Source: Gorillibacterium timonense
GTDB lineage: Bacteria; Bacillota; Bacilli; Paenibacillales; NBRC-103111
Length of the DNA stretch: 64,000 nucleotides
Direction of reading: 5' to 3'
NCBI RefSeq assembly: GCF_001457415.1
Contig: NZ_LN881723.1
Span: 1-64,000, forward strand
Shown piece by piece: positions 1 through 8,925 of the stretch; within the stretch, counting starts at the first letter, position 1; every line of letters begins with the position of its first letter. The translations under genes were made by a program, and so were the position numbers. The notes beneath the pieces were generated by a model, which saw only the letters and a list, made by a program, of their open reading frames with translations, made no database searches and was not told the origin of the DNA.

Positions 1-220
1 CGCTTTTCTTCTCCCCACCATGCGGCAGAAAGAACGTATCCGGTCTTAGCTTCCGTTTCCGGAGGTTATCCCAGTCTTGAGGGCAGGTTGCCTACGTGTT
101 ACTCACCCGTCCGCCGCTAAGCTTACCTTCATCCGAAGATTCCAGTAAACTCCGCTCGACTTGCATGTATTAGGCACGCCGCCAGCGTTCGTCCTGAGCC
201 AGGATCAAACTCTCCATAAA
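1..220 (-). rRNA. rrs: 16S ribosomal RNA, 5' part only
   Basis: Read on the minus strand, the segment begins with the conserved 16S start GAGAGTTTGATCCTGGCTCAG, then the CGAACGCTGGCGGCGTGCC block, the V1 loop and the GGCGGACGGGTGAGTAACACG block. The gene continues past the left edge, so only about the first 220 nt of roughly 1,550 are present. The exact mature 5' end is uncertain by a few bases because RNA processing sets it. The V1/V2 sequence is compatible with Paenibacillaceae, but I cannot place the genus from this fragment. Confidence 0.97.
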
Positions 221-318
221 AGTTTATAGATCGTTTCATTAAGCTCATTCTTTAACACTTGCGTGTTTGTTTGTACGTCTCCCGAACCGAAGTCCGAAAG
301 TCGCGTCCTTACCACTCG

Positions 319-338
319 TTGTTCAGTTTTCAAAGGAC
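319..338 (-). promoter_or_regulatory. boxA-like antitermination site in rRNA leader
   Basis: On the minus strand the leader contains TCCTTTGAAAACTGAACA. This matches the Bacillus-type rRNA boxA/leader motif (CTTTGAAAACT) about 100 nt upstream of the 16S gene. In the known system NusB/NusE bind boxA to allow processive rRNA transcription. The position between the promoters and 16S fits that role. Confidence 0.6.
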
Positions 339-380
339 CATGATCGGCTGACGTTATTACCTTGTCCTGACCGAGCATTT

Positions 381-410
381 ATCATACCACGTCGGAAGTA
401 ATTTTGTCAA
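381..410 (-). promoter_or_regulatory. rRNA operon promoter P2 (sigma-A)
   Basis: The minus strand shows a perfect -35 box TTGACA (405-410), an 18-nt spacer and a -10 box TATGAT (381-386). Transcription would start near 374 and give a leader of about 150 nt before 16S. This is the downstream member of a tandem pair. Confidence 0.8.
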
Positions 411-446
411 CCATTATTTCGTTGTCTCTTGCGAAACAACTCTTAT

Positions 447-475
447 ATCTTATCATCCATCCAATGTCATGTCAA
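447..475 (-). promoter_or_regulatory. rRNA operon promoter P1 (sigma-A)
   Basis: The minus strand shows a perfect -35 box TTGACA (470-475), a 17-nt spacer and a -10 box TAAGAT (447-452). It lies about 65 bp upstream of P2. Tandem P1/P2 promoters with consensus -35 boxes are typical of Firmicute rrn operons. The rest of 221-590 is AT-rich upstream DNA with no gene. Confidence 0.75.
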
Positions 476-589
476 CAAGTTTTTTTATCTTGTCGAATCG
501 GATAAAAGCTTGTCGATCAATTGGCTGGGTTATTACTATATCACGCGGACAAGCGATTAGCAAGTCTTTTTCATAGAGAAATGTTGGGA

Positions 590-623
590 GGATAAAGAGC
601 CCGCGTTCCAGCCGCAAGCTCTC
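590..623 (-). terminator. intrinsic terminator of the DUF4349 gene
   Basis: On the minus strand GAGAGC and GCTCTT pair around an inner GCG/CGC stem, followed by a short T-rich tail (TTTATCC). It sits 19 nt past the stop of the DUF4349 gene and separates that gene from the rRNA promoters. Confidence 0.6.
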
Positions 624-641
624 GACACGCAAGCAGGAGGT

Positions 642-1616
642 TTATCCCTCCTTAGAGCCTGATGTCCTCTTCTTTTTACGCCAAATGAAATAGCCTGGGA
701 CCGAAACAACTGCAACGACAGCCACAATCGGCAGTGCCCCCACCAAGAAGAGCAGCAACCCACGTAAAAAGGAGCCAACCCAGTCCACCGAATCGCCAAA
801 GGTATGTTTGATGCTTGCACCAAGAGATTTCTTCTCGTCCAGCGGTAGAACGGCAGCTTTCCTTTCCGACAAGTCAATATCAACTGTGGATAGCGCGACA
901 TTTTGATCGATGTATTTCATTCTCCCTTTGGCCTGCTCGATTTCCTCCTGCACCTTTTCCAGCTGAGCGACGAATTTCACGAGATCGTCCGTCTTGGCTG
1001 CCTTCTCCAGGAACTCCAGCAAACGGGCTTCCGTGGCTTCCTTGACCTTCAGCCTGGCTTCAAGATCCACATACTCTTCCGATACATCAGTACCTTCAAC
1101 ACTGCGGTTTTTCGTAATCGTCGGGATCTGATCGAGCTTGTTCAGCAGATCCGTGAGTCCCTTCGACGGCACCTTGGCTGTAAAATGGCCGGACCAGACA
1201 CCGGAATGCTCTTCTTCTATAAAAGAAAGAACATACCCTCCCGATCCAGATACGACGGAGCGGATCTCCGCCTGGGCTTGAGCATATTCCTTCACGACCA
1301 TAAACAGATTGGCTTTGTAGATGAGCTTGCGGTTCATAGCAGCGGCCGGATCGATCTCGGTCTGCAGGCCGCTTGACCCTTTGGCCGCGGAATCACCAAG
1401 CGTTTGCTTCATCGTTTGGTCCGCCTTTACGGAAGACGCAGGCTCGGCTGCATTCGAGGAATAGTTCGTATGGCCCTCCTCGAATGGACTGCTTGCTGAA
1501 CCTGACTCGGCAACCATCGCTTCCGAACTCGCTTCTTTATTAGAAGTACTGCAGCCGACCAAAGCTGCGATCAGACAAGCGCTTGCCAGAAGCATCCCTA
1601 CTCGTTTCCATGACAT
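642..1616 (-). CDS. DUF4349 domain lipoprotein
   Basis: A 324-residue envelope protein of unknown function. The N-terminus (MSWKRVGMLLASACLIAALVGC) is a lipoprotein signal with lipobox LVGC, so Cys22 should be lipidated. Residues about 95-280 form the DUF4349 region, including a charged helical stretch with coiled-coil character (about 180-245). A hydrophobic membrane segment lies near residues 285-312, followed by a basic tail, so both ends may be membrane-attached. I chose the second in-frame ATG because the sequence AGGGGG lies 9 nt before it; the upstream ATG has no ribosome-binding site. It is monocistronic, with its own terminator, just upstream of the rRNA promoters. The family is widespread, but its role is not established. 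Confidence 0.85.
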   Translation of the reverse strand: MSWKRVGMLLASACLIAALVGCSTSNKEASSEAMVAESGSASSPFEEGHTNYSSNAAEPASSVKADQTMKQTLGDSAAKGSSGLQTEIDPAAAMNRKLIYKANLFMVVKEYAQAQAEIRSVVSGSGGYVLSFIEEEHSGVWSGHFTAKVPSKGLTDLLNKLDQIPTITKNRSVEGTDVSEEYVDLEARLKVKEATEARLLEFLEKAAKTDDLVKFVAQLEKVQEEIEQAKGRMKYIDQNVALSTVDIDLSERKAAVLPLDEKKSLGASIKHTFGDSVDWVGSFLRGLLLFLVGALPIVAVVAVVSVPGYFIWRKKKRTSGSKEG

Positions 1617-2028
1617 CTCATGAATCCCCCTCATCTATCTGGAATTAGTGAACGCTTTCTCTAACTGACGTTGGCAATCTTCCAAATGTTACATGCAGAC
1701 TACGGATAAGCCGATAATCTTTACAAAGCCTTTCGACGCATGCTATTCTTAATGAAACTTCTATCGACTTGAACAACTTGAGCATCAAGGCTAGATGGAA
1801 CCACAAGACCGGGAGTACCACTCCTCGTACGCTTTCAACCCTAATCGCGGGTATGTTTCGGCGTCAATGGATATGGGAAATGATGCTGCAACCACGGTTT
1901 TGAAGTTGAAGGCGCACTAGAGCGATTCAGCAGCTCCGGACTTTCGTCGATTTAGGCGGAAGTCTTTTTCATATCAGGAGTGGAATCCAGGCAAGCTCAC
2001 GTATAATGGATAAATAGGAAGGGATACC
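1617..2028. other. 412-bp intergenic region between DUF4349 gene and proB
   Basis: This divergent region should carry promoters for both neighbours. The clearest element is a terminator-like hairpin at 1939-1969 on the plus strand. A TATAAT at 2002-2007 exists, but no good -35 box lies upstream and its start site would fall on the proB ribosome-binding site. I see no tRNA, no convincing T-box core and no small gene. Confidence 0.5.
1939..1969 (+). terminator. terminator-like hairpin upstream of proB
   Basis: A 10-bp stem (GACTTTCGTC with GGCGGAAGTC, including G-U pairs) closes a 6-nt loop and is followed directly by TTTTT. It stands about 60 nt before proB on the same strand. No plus-strand gene precedes it, so it could be a leader attenuator for proBA rather than the end of another transcript. 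Confidence 0.65.
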
Positions 2029-3126
2029 ATGCAACGCTATGTCATAAAGATCGGCAGCAGCTCGCTCACCTCTGATGAAGGTGGCTTAAATCGCGACAAA
2101 ATCGGTTTTTTTGCCAAAGAACTGGCAGCACTGCACCAAACCGGCGTTCAGCCCCTGCTCGTCACTTCAGGAGCTGTTGCCGCAGGATTCACGGAGATCG
2201 GCTATCGCAAGCGGCCGAAGCATCTTCATGAGAAGCAAGCGGCAGCCGCTGTCGGCCAGGCGCTCTTGATGCAGGCTTATCAAGAAGCCTTTTCCGAATT
2301 TGGGATCGGTGTTGCTCAGATTCTGCTGACGAGATCTGACTTTTCCAACCGGCTACGCATTCACAACGCGCTTATGACCATCGACGAGCTTCTGAAGCAT
2401 CGCATCATCCCGATCATCAACGAGAATGATACGGTCTCCGTCAACGAGTTGAAATTCGGCGACAACGACATGCTGTCGGCGCTTGTAGCCAATCTGACCA
2501 AAGCCCAACAGCTTGCAATCCTGACCGATATGGATGGACTCTATACCGCTGATCCGCGCAAGCAGCCGGACGCAAGACGCATTGAGCGGGTGGAGCAAAT
2601 CACCTCTGACCTTATGGAAATGGCAGGAGGCTCTGGTTCCTCCGTCGGAACCGGCGGCATGAAATCCAAAGTGGACGCGGCCCAGGTGGCTACGCGCGGG
2701 GGTGTTCCCGTGTTCATCGGGCGGGTGAAGGAGCCGGGAGATCTGTTGCTCGCAACGGACGGTACGGGAAAAGGAACCTATTTTGAAACGACCGTCCATA
2801 CCCTCTCTACCAAAAAGCAATGGGTTGGTTTTCATTCGATGCCGCAAGGCTATATCGTAGTAGACGGTGGCGCGGAATCGGCGCTCTTGACCGGCGGGAA
2901 GAGTCTTCTCCCTGCTGGAATCACCGAGGTTGCGGGTCAATTTGAACCGGGTGATGTGGTGGAAGTGCAGAACAGCGGTCACCGGATCATCGGCCGCGGA
3001 ATCGTCAACTATGCTTCCTGGCAGCTTCATGTTACAGCCGGGCTTTCTACTGAGGAAGTATCGAAGCGGGTCGAGGTTCCCCGCATTGAGGTCATTCACC
3101 GGGACGAATGGATCCCATTCGGCTGA
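2029..3126 (+). CDS. proB: glutamate 5-kinase
   Basis: Phosphorylates L-glutamate to gamma-glutamyl phosphate with ATP, the first and feedback-controlled step of proline synthesis in the cytoplasm. The 365-residue protein has the usual two parts: an amino-acid kinase domain (about 1-250; start VIKIGSSSLT, NENDTVS, the DMDGLYTADPR loop and GTGGMKSKVDAA) and a C-terminal PUA domain (about 275-360). The full-length form with PUA is the proline-inhibited biosynthetic type. AGGAAGGG precedes the ATG. proA follows after about 78 bp and proC after that, giving a complete glutamate-to-proline route. Confidence 0.96.
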   Translation: MQRYVIKIGSSSLTSDEGGLNRDKIGFFAKELAALHQTGVQPLLVTSGAVAAGFTEIGYRKRPKHLHEKQAAAAVGQALLMQAYQEAFSEFGIGVAQILLTRSDFSNRLRIHNALMTIDELLKHRIIPIINENDTVSVNELKFGDNDMLSALVANLTKAQQLAILTDMDGLYTADPRKQPDARRIERVEQITSDLMEMAGGSGSSVGTGGMKSKVDAAQVATRGGVPVFIGRVKEPGDLLLATDGTGKGTYFETTVHTLSTKKQWVGFHSMPQGYIVVDGGAESALLTGGKSLLPAGITEVAGQFEPGDVVEVQNSGHRIIGRGIVNYASWQLHVTAGLSTEEVSKRVEVPRIEVIHRDEWIPFG

Positions 3127-3204
3127 TATATGAAATGAAATGCAATGGATTGTTTGAAATTACGGCAGGATGCGCATGAGATGGTAAATGAAGGAGGGGT
3201 TCGC

Positions 3205-4461
3205 ATGAGTGAAGTGCAGGCGAAGGCTCAAGCCGCCAAGCAGACAACGACCGCGTTGAACATGCTCACCAGTGCACAGAAGAATAAGGCTCTTAGCCTT
3301 ATGGCCGAGGAGCTGCTGATCCGCAAGGATGAGTTGATTCAGGCTAACCGGACGGATATTGAGAAAGGAGCGGCTTCCGGTCTCTCCACAGCCTTCATTG
3401 ACCGCCTGACATTGACTGACAAACGAATCGAGGCCATGGCCGAAGGGTTACGCCAGATTATCGAGCTGGAAGACCCGATCGGAGACCTCCTGGAAGAGAT
3501 TGAACGCCCGAACGGGCTTCTCATCCGCAAGGTTCGGGTGCCACTCGGCTTAATCGGGATCATCTACGAGTCTCGGCCCAACGTTACTGTCGATGCGGCG
3601 GGCCTGTGCTTGAAATCGGGTAATGCCGTTCTCCTTCGCGGCGGATCGGACGCTCTCGCATCCAATCTCAAGCTGGTCGAGCTTTTGCGGGACGCACTGA
3701 GCAAGTCCGATGTCCCCGTAGAAGCACTCCAATTAATCGAAAGTCCAGATCGTGCTTCGGTTAACGAAATGTTGACGTTGAAAGGCGTATTGGACGTGCT
3801 TATCCCCCGGGGAGGCCACTCTCTGATCCGCAATGTCGTGGAGAATGCAACGGTCCCGGTCATCGAAACCGGGGCCGGCATCTGCCATACGTATCTGGAT
3901 GACGGCGCAGATCCGAAGAAGGCTCTCGACCTTGCTTATAATGCCAAGGTCCAGCGACCGTCGGTCTGCAATTCAATGGAGACCCTGCTCGTCAACCGGG
4001 AATTTGCGGTTTCTCATCTGCGTCCGATTGCGGAGAAATTCCTCAGCGCTGGCGTAGAGCTGCGCTGCTGCCCGGAAACGCTCGACTTGATCGGCGATCT
4101 GACAAATACCAAAGAGGTGACGGAGCTGGATTTTGCCACCGAATACAACGATTATATTCTCAATGTCCGCATCGTAAACAGCTTAGACGAAGCGATCGCT
4201 CACATCAACCGTTATGGAACCCAGCATTCGGAATGCATCGTTACCGAGAATGCGGATCGGGCTCGTAAGTTCATGCTTGAGGTGGATGCGGCAGCCGTGT
4301 ATCAGAATGCCTCCACTCGCTTCACGGACGGATTCGAATTCGGCTTTGGAGCCGAAATTGGGATCAGCACCCAGAAGCTACATGCCAGAGGGCCGATGGG
4401 ACTGCCAGCACTCACCACTACCAAGTACTGCGTGTATGGGAACGGCCAGATCCGCGAATAA
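3205..4461 (+). CDS. proA: glutamate-5-semialdehyde dehydrogenase (gamma-glutamyl phosphate reductase)
   Basis: Reduces gamma-glutamyl phosphate with NADPH to glutamate-5-semialdehyde, the second step of proline synthesis; it forms a complex with ProB in known systems. The 418-residue protein matches the family length. Visible motifs are IYESRPNVTVDA, NAVLLRGGSDA, IPRGG and PSVCNSMETLL with the catalytic cysteine, plus FGFGAEIGIST near the C-terminus. The start is the ATG behind a strong AAGGAGGGG (3191-3199); the frame is open further upstream but has no comparable site. It lies between proB and proC on the same strand and is probably co-transcribed with proB. Confidence 0.96.
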   Translation: MSEVQAKAQAAKQTTTALNMLTSAQKNKALSLMAEELLIRKDELIQANRTDIEKGAASGLSTAFIDRLTLTDKRIEAMAEGLRQIIELEDPIGDLLEEIERPNGLLIRKVRVPLGLIGIIYESRPNVTVDAAGLCLKSGNAVLLRGGSDALASNLKLVELLRDALSKSDVPVEALQLIESPDRASVNEMLTLKGVLDVLIPRGGHSLIRNVVENATVPVIETGAGICHTYLDDGADPKKALDLAYNAKVQRPSVCNSMETLLVNREFAVSHLRPIAEKFLSAGVELRCCPETLDLIGDLTNTKEVTELDFATEYNDYILNVRIVNSLDEAIAHINRYGTQHSECIVTENADRARKFMLEVDAAAVYQNASTRFTDGFEFGFGAEIGISTQKLHARGPMGLPALTTTKYCVYGNGQIRE

Positions 4462-4478
4462 CAAAATCAGAATTGAAC

Positions 4479-4510
4479 AGACAGGGGCCCTCTTATGGAG
4501 GGTCCTGTCT
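4479..4510 (+). terminator. hairpin between proA and proC
   Basis: AGACAGG-GGCCCTC pairs with GAGGGTCC-TGTCT across a short TTAT loop. The stem is strong, but the tail is only TTATGGG, without a T-run. It overlaps the leader of proC and ends just before the proC ribosome-binding site. It may weaken read-through from proBA or stabilise the mRNA. Confidence 0.45.
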
Positions 4511-4526
4511 TATGGGAGGAAGAAAG

Positions 4527-5405
4527 ATGAAACAACAGACAGGGTTATCGGACAAAACTATCCTCTTTCTAGGAGCAGGCTCGATGGCGGAAGCGATCAT
4601 TCGCGGTCTTGTTCATCAGCAGGCGGAAACCGCCAAACGCATTACAGTCACAAATCGCTCTAACAAAGAGCGGCTTGAGGGGTTGGCTCAAACCTATGGG
4701 GTACAGACCGAGCAGGACCCTGACCGGATCCGCGATCTCGCCGCCCAGTCCGATCTGATCGTGCTAGCGATGAAACCGGCCGATGCTCCTGCCGCCCTTT
4801 TGGCCTATCGAGGCCTATTGACAGACAAGCAATTGATTGTATCCGTCATCGCCGGTTTGTCAATCGAAGTCATTCGGAGCCTCCTCGGCCATGATCAGCT
4901 TCCGGTCGCCCGTACCATGCCGAATACCTCCTCGTCCATCGGGCTTGGCATGACTGGGATCAGCTTTAGCGAAGAAATGCCGGAAACTCTGAAGCAGTTG
5001 ACCATGGACATGTTCCAATCCGTAGGCGAAACCGTTCTGACGAATGAAGATAACCTTCACACCCTGACAGGCATTTCGGGCAGCGGACCCGCTTACGTTT
5101 ACTATTTTGTCGAGGCTCTTGTTGCTGGCGGAATACGCGGCGGACTGAATGCCGAAGATGCCAAGGCGCTTGCTGTGAGCACGCTGATCGGAGCGGCCGC
5201 TATGATGAAGCAGACGGGCGAGGATCCCGCCGAGCTGCGGCGCAAGGTAACTTCGCCGAACGGAACGACCCAAGCCGCGATCGAAATGCTGGATCGTTAT
5301 TCGTTCAAGGATGCGGTGGAAGAGGCCGTACTCCGCTGTGCCGAACGCTCACGCGAAATTGCCGGAACCATCGACTCCAATGCTCGCAATCTGCTGAACC
5401 CATAA
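4527..5405 (+). CDS. proC: pyrroline-5-carboxylate reductase
   Basis: Reduces 1-pyrroline-5-carboxylate to L-proline with NAD(P)H, the last step of the pathway begun by the two genes upstream. The 292-residue protein has an N-terminal Rossmann fold (FLGAGSMAEAI, about residues 14-24) and the C-terminal P5C reductase signature with SGISGSGPAYVYYFVEA (about 185-201). The ATG at 4527 is preceded by GGGAGGAAG; earlier in-frame ATGs lie in the hairpin and lack a site. A strong terminator follows 40 bp after the stop. Confidence 0.95.
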   Translation: MKQQTGLSDKTILFLGAGSMAEAIIRGLVHQQAETAKRITVTNRSNKERLEGLAQTYGVQTEQDPDRIRDLAAQSDLIVLAMKPADAPAALLAYRGLLTDKQLIVSVIAGLSIEVIRSLLGHDQLPVARTMPNTSSSIGLGMTGISFSEEMPETLKQLTMDMFQSVGETVLTNEDNLHTLTGISGSGPAYVYYFVEALVAGGIRGGLNAEDAKALAVSTLIGAAAMMKQTGEDPAELRRKVTSPNGTTQAAIEMLDRYSFKDAVEEAVLRCAERSREIAGTIDSNARNLLNP

Positions 5406-5444
5406 GCTTGAGCTTGTCAGGCTTGAAGACACGCCTAGTCATCA

Positions 5445-5490
5445 AAAAGAACCTTCCTCCTGCCGTTTCCGACAGTGTGGAAGGTTCTTT
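5445..5490. terminator. bidirectional terminator between proC and dnaD
   Basis: A perfect 12-bp stem AAAGAACCTTCC / GGAAGGTTCTTT encloses a second small hairpin. On the minus strand it runs into TTCTTTTT, a good U-tract for dnaD; on the plus strand it ends TTCTTTCG for proC. It lies between two convergent genes. Confidence 0.85.
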
Positions 5491-5506
5491 CGCTTACAGA
5501 AATGGA

Positions 5507-6178
5507 TTAGGAACGGCCCCGGAATTTCTGCCGGTGCTCCTTCGCTTGTTCTACAGTAAGGATACGGTTGCGCTGCCATTCGAGAAGAATGCGGTCGATG
5601 TATCGGAAATGGACCTTGCCGGCGAAGACCGCTTCTTTGAGCGCCGCAAGGATCAAGTCATCCTGAAAACCGTCCTGATCCAACCAGCCCGAGATCGTCT
5701 CCAGCTCCATTGGAGTGAGCGGCCGTGCAAACTCTTTTTCAAAGATGCTGAACAGATTCTTCCCCACATCCGGTTTGCTCACAGGCTGCTCTTCCGCTTT
5801 CCCCTTCTCGGTCCACCAGGACGCAAGCTTGCCATAGAGTGCATCCAGGCAATAGCGTTCAAAACGAACTCCTGTCACCGAATGAGTTCCTTCTTCAATA
5901 CGCAGGTATCCGGTCTTGAGCAGTTGGGATAACGCTCCGATCACCTCCTCGGGTCCCGCTGACATTCGCTGCCCGAGTTCATCCGGAGTCGGAAAATCAT
6001 TCTGTTCCTTCTCGGAATAATAAAGCAGGTGAACGAGCAGCATGGCTTCCGTGTCGGTGAGGCCAAGCTCACGGTATCCGGTAATCAGAAGCGCGGGCAC
6101 ATCGAGCCTTCCCGCTTGAAGCCCTGCCCGCATCCCTTCCTCATAAGCTTTGCTTGAGGAGGATCGAGTACCTTTCAT
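5507..6178 (-). CDS. dnaD: DnaD-family primosome protein
   Basis: Likely DNA-remodelling protein used with DnaA, DnaB and DnaI to load the replicative helicase in Firmicutes. The 223-residue protein has an N-terminal winged-helix region (about 25-110; GLTDTEAMLLVHLLYY, PTPDELGQRM, GYLRIEEG) and a C-terminal DnaD domain (about 140-205) ending in the YIDRILLEW sequence, a form of the family YxxxxIxxxW motif. It is 17 nt downstream of asnS, the same neighbour as in B. subtilis, where the order is asnS-dnaD. The start is behind a G-rich site (GGGGGC). A terminator follows. Confidence 0.88.
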   Translation of the reverse strand: MKGTRSSSSKAYEEGMRAGLQAGRLDVPALLITGYRELGLTDTEAMLLVHLLYYSEKEQNDFPTPDELGQRMSAGPEEVIGALSQLLKTGYLRIEEGTHSVTGVRFERYCLDALYGKLASWWTEKGKAEEQPVSKPDVGKNLFSIFEKEFARPLTPMELETISGWLDQDGFQDDLILAALKEAVFAGKVHFRYIDRILLEWQRNRILTVEQAKEHRQKFRGRS

Positions 6179-6195
6179 TCATCTTGCCCCCTCAG

Positions 6196-7491
6196 TTAGG
6201 GATAGAGGCGATAGAGAAGCCGTGGGAACGGAATCGTTTCACGCACATGGTCAAGCCCGCAAATCCAAGCGACCGTACGTTCGAGGCCGAGTCCAAAGCC
6301 GGAATGAGGAACCGTGCCGTATTTGCGCAGGTCCAAATACCATTGATAGGCTTCGTCAGACAGCTCATGTTCCTTAAAGCGCTGCTCCATCAGCTCCGGA
6401 TCGTCGATCCGCTGGCTCCCGCCGATGATCTCGCCATAGCCTTCGGGAGCAATCATGTCGGCGCAGAGAACGACATCCGGACGATTCGGGTCTGGCTTCA
6501 TATAGAACGCCTTAATTCCGGTCGGATAATGTGTGATGAAGACCGGTTTTTCGAAGCGTTCTGCGATGGCTGTCTCGTGAGGAGCGCCAAAATCTTCGCC
6601 CCACGGAACTTCGAACCCGTTCGCGTTCAAGTATTCGATCGCTTCATCATACGTAATCCGCGGGAACGGCGCTTGAATCTTCTCCAGCTTGCTGATGTCG
6701 CGCTCCAGTGTTTCAAGCTCGCGACGGCAGTTGGCGACGACCGATTGCACGACGAACGAAACAAACTGCTCTTGAACCTCCAAGCTTTCGAAAAGGTCGG
6801 TAAACGCCATTTCCGGCTCGATCATCCAGAATTCGATCAGATGGCGGCGGGTTTTCGACTTTTCGGCACGGAAGGTCGGACCGAACGAATACACCTTGCC
6901 GAGTGCCATAGCTGCCGCTTCCATGTAGAGCTGACCGCTTTGGGTAAGGAAGGCATCTTCTTCGAAATACTTCGTGTGAAAAAGCTCCGTAGTTCCTTCA
7001 CAGGAGGAAGGGGTCAAAATCGGCGGATCGACCAGCTTGAATCCGCGTTCATCGAAGAATTGCTGCACGGCCCGGATGATTTGGGCGCGGATGATCAGAA
7101 CGGCGCGCTGACGGGTGCTGCGCAGCCAAAGATGGCGGTGATCCATCAGAAAGTCGACCCCGTGCTCCTTCGGAGTAATCGGATAGTCGCTCGTGATTTG
7201 AATGACTTCCACATTCGTCACGCTGAGCTCATAGCCGCTTTGACTGCGCTCATCTTCCCTAATGATTCCGGTTACGTACAGAGAGCTTTCCTGAGTCAAG
7301 GATTTGGCATGTTCCCATACCTCCTCCGGCACTTCGCTTTTCACGACGACGGCTTGAATATAGCCTGAGCCATCACGCAACTGCAAGAATTGAATCTTAC
7401 CGCTGGACCGCTTATTGTTCAGCCAGCAGCCGATGCGGACCTCTTGTCCAACGTGCTGATTGACTTCGCTGATCGTACTTTTCGCTGCCAT
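6196..7491 (-). CDS. asnS: asparaginyl-tRNA synthetase
   Basis: Charges tRNA-Asn with asparagine in the cytoplasm. The 431-residue class II synthetase has an N-terminal OB-fold anticodon-binding domain (about 1-115) and a catalytic core with [19 protein letters not shown] (motif 2, about 220-238) and [13 protein letters not shown] (motif 3, about 400-412). AAGGAGG stands before the ATG. A TACAAT box at 7542-7547 (minus strand) may be its -10, but the -35 is poor. It is followed by dnaD, and ackA lies upstream behind a terminator, so asnS-dnaD is probably its own unit. aspB, which precedes asnS in B. subtilis, is not in this window. Confidence 0.96.
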   Translation of the reverse strand: MAAKSTISEVNQHVGQEVRIGCWLNNKRSSGKIQFLQLRDGSGYIQAVVVKSEVPEEVWEHAKSLTQESSLYVTGIIREDERSQSGYELSVTNVEVIQITSDYPITPKEHGVDFLMDHRHLWLRSTRQRAVLIIRAQIIRAVQQFFDERGFKLVDPPILTPSSCEGTTELFHTKYFEEDAFLTQSGQLYMEAAAMALGKVYSFGPTFRAEKSKTRRHLIEFWMIEPEMAFTDLFESLEVQEQFVSFVVQSVVANCRRELETLERDISKLEKIQAPFPRITYDEAIEYLNANGFEVPWGEDFGAPHETAIAERFEKPVFITHYPTGIKAFYMKPDPNRPDVVLCADMIAPEGYGEIIGGSQRIDDPELMEQRFKEHELSDEAYQWYLDLRKYGTVPHSGFGLGLERTVAWICGLDHVRETIPFPRLLYRLYP

Positions 7492-7580
7492 AATATCCTC
7501 CTTCTGAGCATTCCGAACTTCACTTGCACACAGATGAGTTCATTGTACCTTTTCCACGGCTTTTTTGCACGGCAGGCCTC

Positions 7581-7620
7581 TATCCGGTTACAGCGTCGAC
7601 GCTTGCCCGCAACCGGGATA
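7581..7620. repeat. hairpin upstream of asnS
   Basis: TATCCGGTT and AACCGGGATA pair (one bulge) around a segment that contains a perfect 10-bp palindrome, GCGTCGACGC (7593-7602). No T-run follows on either strand, so it is not an ordinary terminator. It lies upstream of the possible asnS promoter. Its role is unknown. Confidence 0.4.
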
Positions 7621-7642
7621 TCGCTTGCTGATGCGCCAATGC

Positions 7643-7676
7643 GAAAGAAAGGACCGATTCCGGAATGGAATCGGTC
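7643..7676 (-). terminator. terminator of the hydroxyacyl-CoA dehydrogenase-ackA operon
   Basis: A perfect 10-bp stem GACCGATTCC / GGAATCGGTC with a 5-nt loop is followed on the minus strand by CTTTCTTTCGC. It lies 44 nt beyond the ackA stop and separates it from asnS. Confidence 0.75.
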
Positions 7677-7719
7677 GGAAGTTCTGTCAGTCGCGAAGTA
7701 TGGCGCCTTCAAGCAAGAA

Positions 7720-8925
7720 TTACTTCTGCTCGCTTACCAAGCGGTACGTATCCCGCGCAATCATGAGCTCTTCGTTCGTCGGCACGACCAGCACGTCCAC
7801 CTTGGAGTTCGGGGTGGAGATGTGACGCGGATCATCCGAACGAACAGCATTCAGCGTTTTGTCGAGCTCAATGCCAAGGTAAGTAAGGTTTTTGCATACC
7901 GCTTCCCGAACGTAGATCGAATTTTCACCGATTCCAGCGGTGAACACGATGACGTCAACACCATTCATGGCAGCTGCATAGGCTCCGATGTATTTGCGCA
8001 GACGATATTCAAACATTTGGAAGGCAAGGGTAGCATTCGGCTCGCCAGCCAGCATTCCATCCGTAATATCTCGCATATCGCTGGACGTGCCGGAGATCGC
8101 AAGCAGACCGCTGTGCTTGTTCAGCATGGAATTCACTTCGTTCACCGTCAAGTCTTCCTTGTTCATGACGTACGGAACGATGGCCGGGTCCAGGTCACCG
8201 CTGCGGGTTCCCATCATGAGGCCTTCCAGCGGGGTCATGCCCATCGAGGTGTCTACCGAAATCCCGCCGTCAACCGCGGTAAGGCTTGCGCCGTTGCCGA
8301 TGTGACAGGTGATGATTTTCAGCGATTCAATCGGCTTGCCAAGATACTCTGCTACCTTCTCGCTTACGTATTTGTGAGAAGTACCGTGTGCGCCATAACG
8401 GCGGACCTTGTATTTGTTGTAGAGCACGCGAGGAATCGGATAGAGATACGATTTCTCTGGCATCGTTTGGTGGAAGGCCGTATCAAAGACCACCACTTGA
8501 GGTACGCCTGGCATGTTGGCTTCCGCCGCATTGATCCCCATCAAAGCAGCAGGGTTGTGCAGCGGAGCCAGGTCGATCAGCTTGCGGATTTCGTGCTTGG
8601 CATCGCCGTCAACCAGAGCCGATTGCTTGAAATATTCGCCCCCGTGAACGACGCGGTGGCCGATTGCATCGATCTCCTCAATGGAATCCAGGACGCCGCA
8701 TACCTTGTCGGTCAGCTTGTCCAGCACCTTGCGGATTGCCATATTGTGCTCAAGGATTTCGCTCACTTCCGTGACGGATTCCTTGCCGGTCGGCTTGTGG
8801 GTGAGGATAGACGAATCCATCCCGATGCGTTCTACCAGACCTTTGGCGAGAACGGCTTCCGTCGTCATGTCATACAGCTGGTATTTGAGGGAAGAGCTTC
8901 CCGAGTTGATTACGAGTACCTTCAT
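7720..8925 (-). CDS. ackA: acetate kinase
   Basis: Interconverts acetyl phosphate plus ADP with acetate plus ATP, the ATP-yielding step of overflow metabolism. The 401-residue protein matches family length. The phosphate-binding start VLVINSGSSSLKYQLYD, ITCHIGNGASLTAV, GLMMGTRSGDLDP and the FTAGIGENS adenosine motif are all present. Its ATG overlaps the stop of the upstream dehydrogenase by 4 nt, so the two are translationally coupled. No phosphotransacetylase gene is in the window. A terminator follows. Confidence 0.96.
   Translation of the reverse strand: MKVLVINSGSSSLKYQLYDMTTEAVLAKGLVERIGMDSSILTHKPTGKESVTEVSEILEHNMAIRKVLDKLTDKVCGVLDSIEEIDAIGHRVVHGGEYFKQSALVDGDAKHEIRKLIDLAPLHNPAALMGINAAEANMPGVPQVVVFDTAFHQTMPEKSYLYPIPRVLYNKYKVRRYGAHGTSHKYVSEKVAEYLGKPIESLKIITCHIGNGASLTAVDGGISVDTSMGMTPLEGLMMGTRSGDLDPAIVPYVMNKEDLTVNEVNSMLNKHSGLLAISGTSSDMRDITDGMLAGEPNATLAFQMFEYRLRKYIGAYAAAMNGVDVIVFTAGIGENSIYVREAVCKNLTYLGIELDKTLNAVRSDDPRHISTPNSKVDVLVVPTNEELMIARDTYRLVSEQK

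Noticed and set aside
1790..1925. T-box-like fragments (TGGAACCACA near 1796 and TGCAACCACGG near 1887) upstream of proB
   Set aside because: The key TGGNACCGCG core is imperfect in both. The first is about 140 nt from the hairpin, the second lacks the TGG that pairs with tRNA, and I see no matching antiterminator arm.
2002..2007. TATAAT box before proB
   Set aside because: A perfect -10 hexamer, but no acceptable -35 box, and the start site would fall on the ribosome-binding site.
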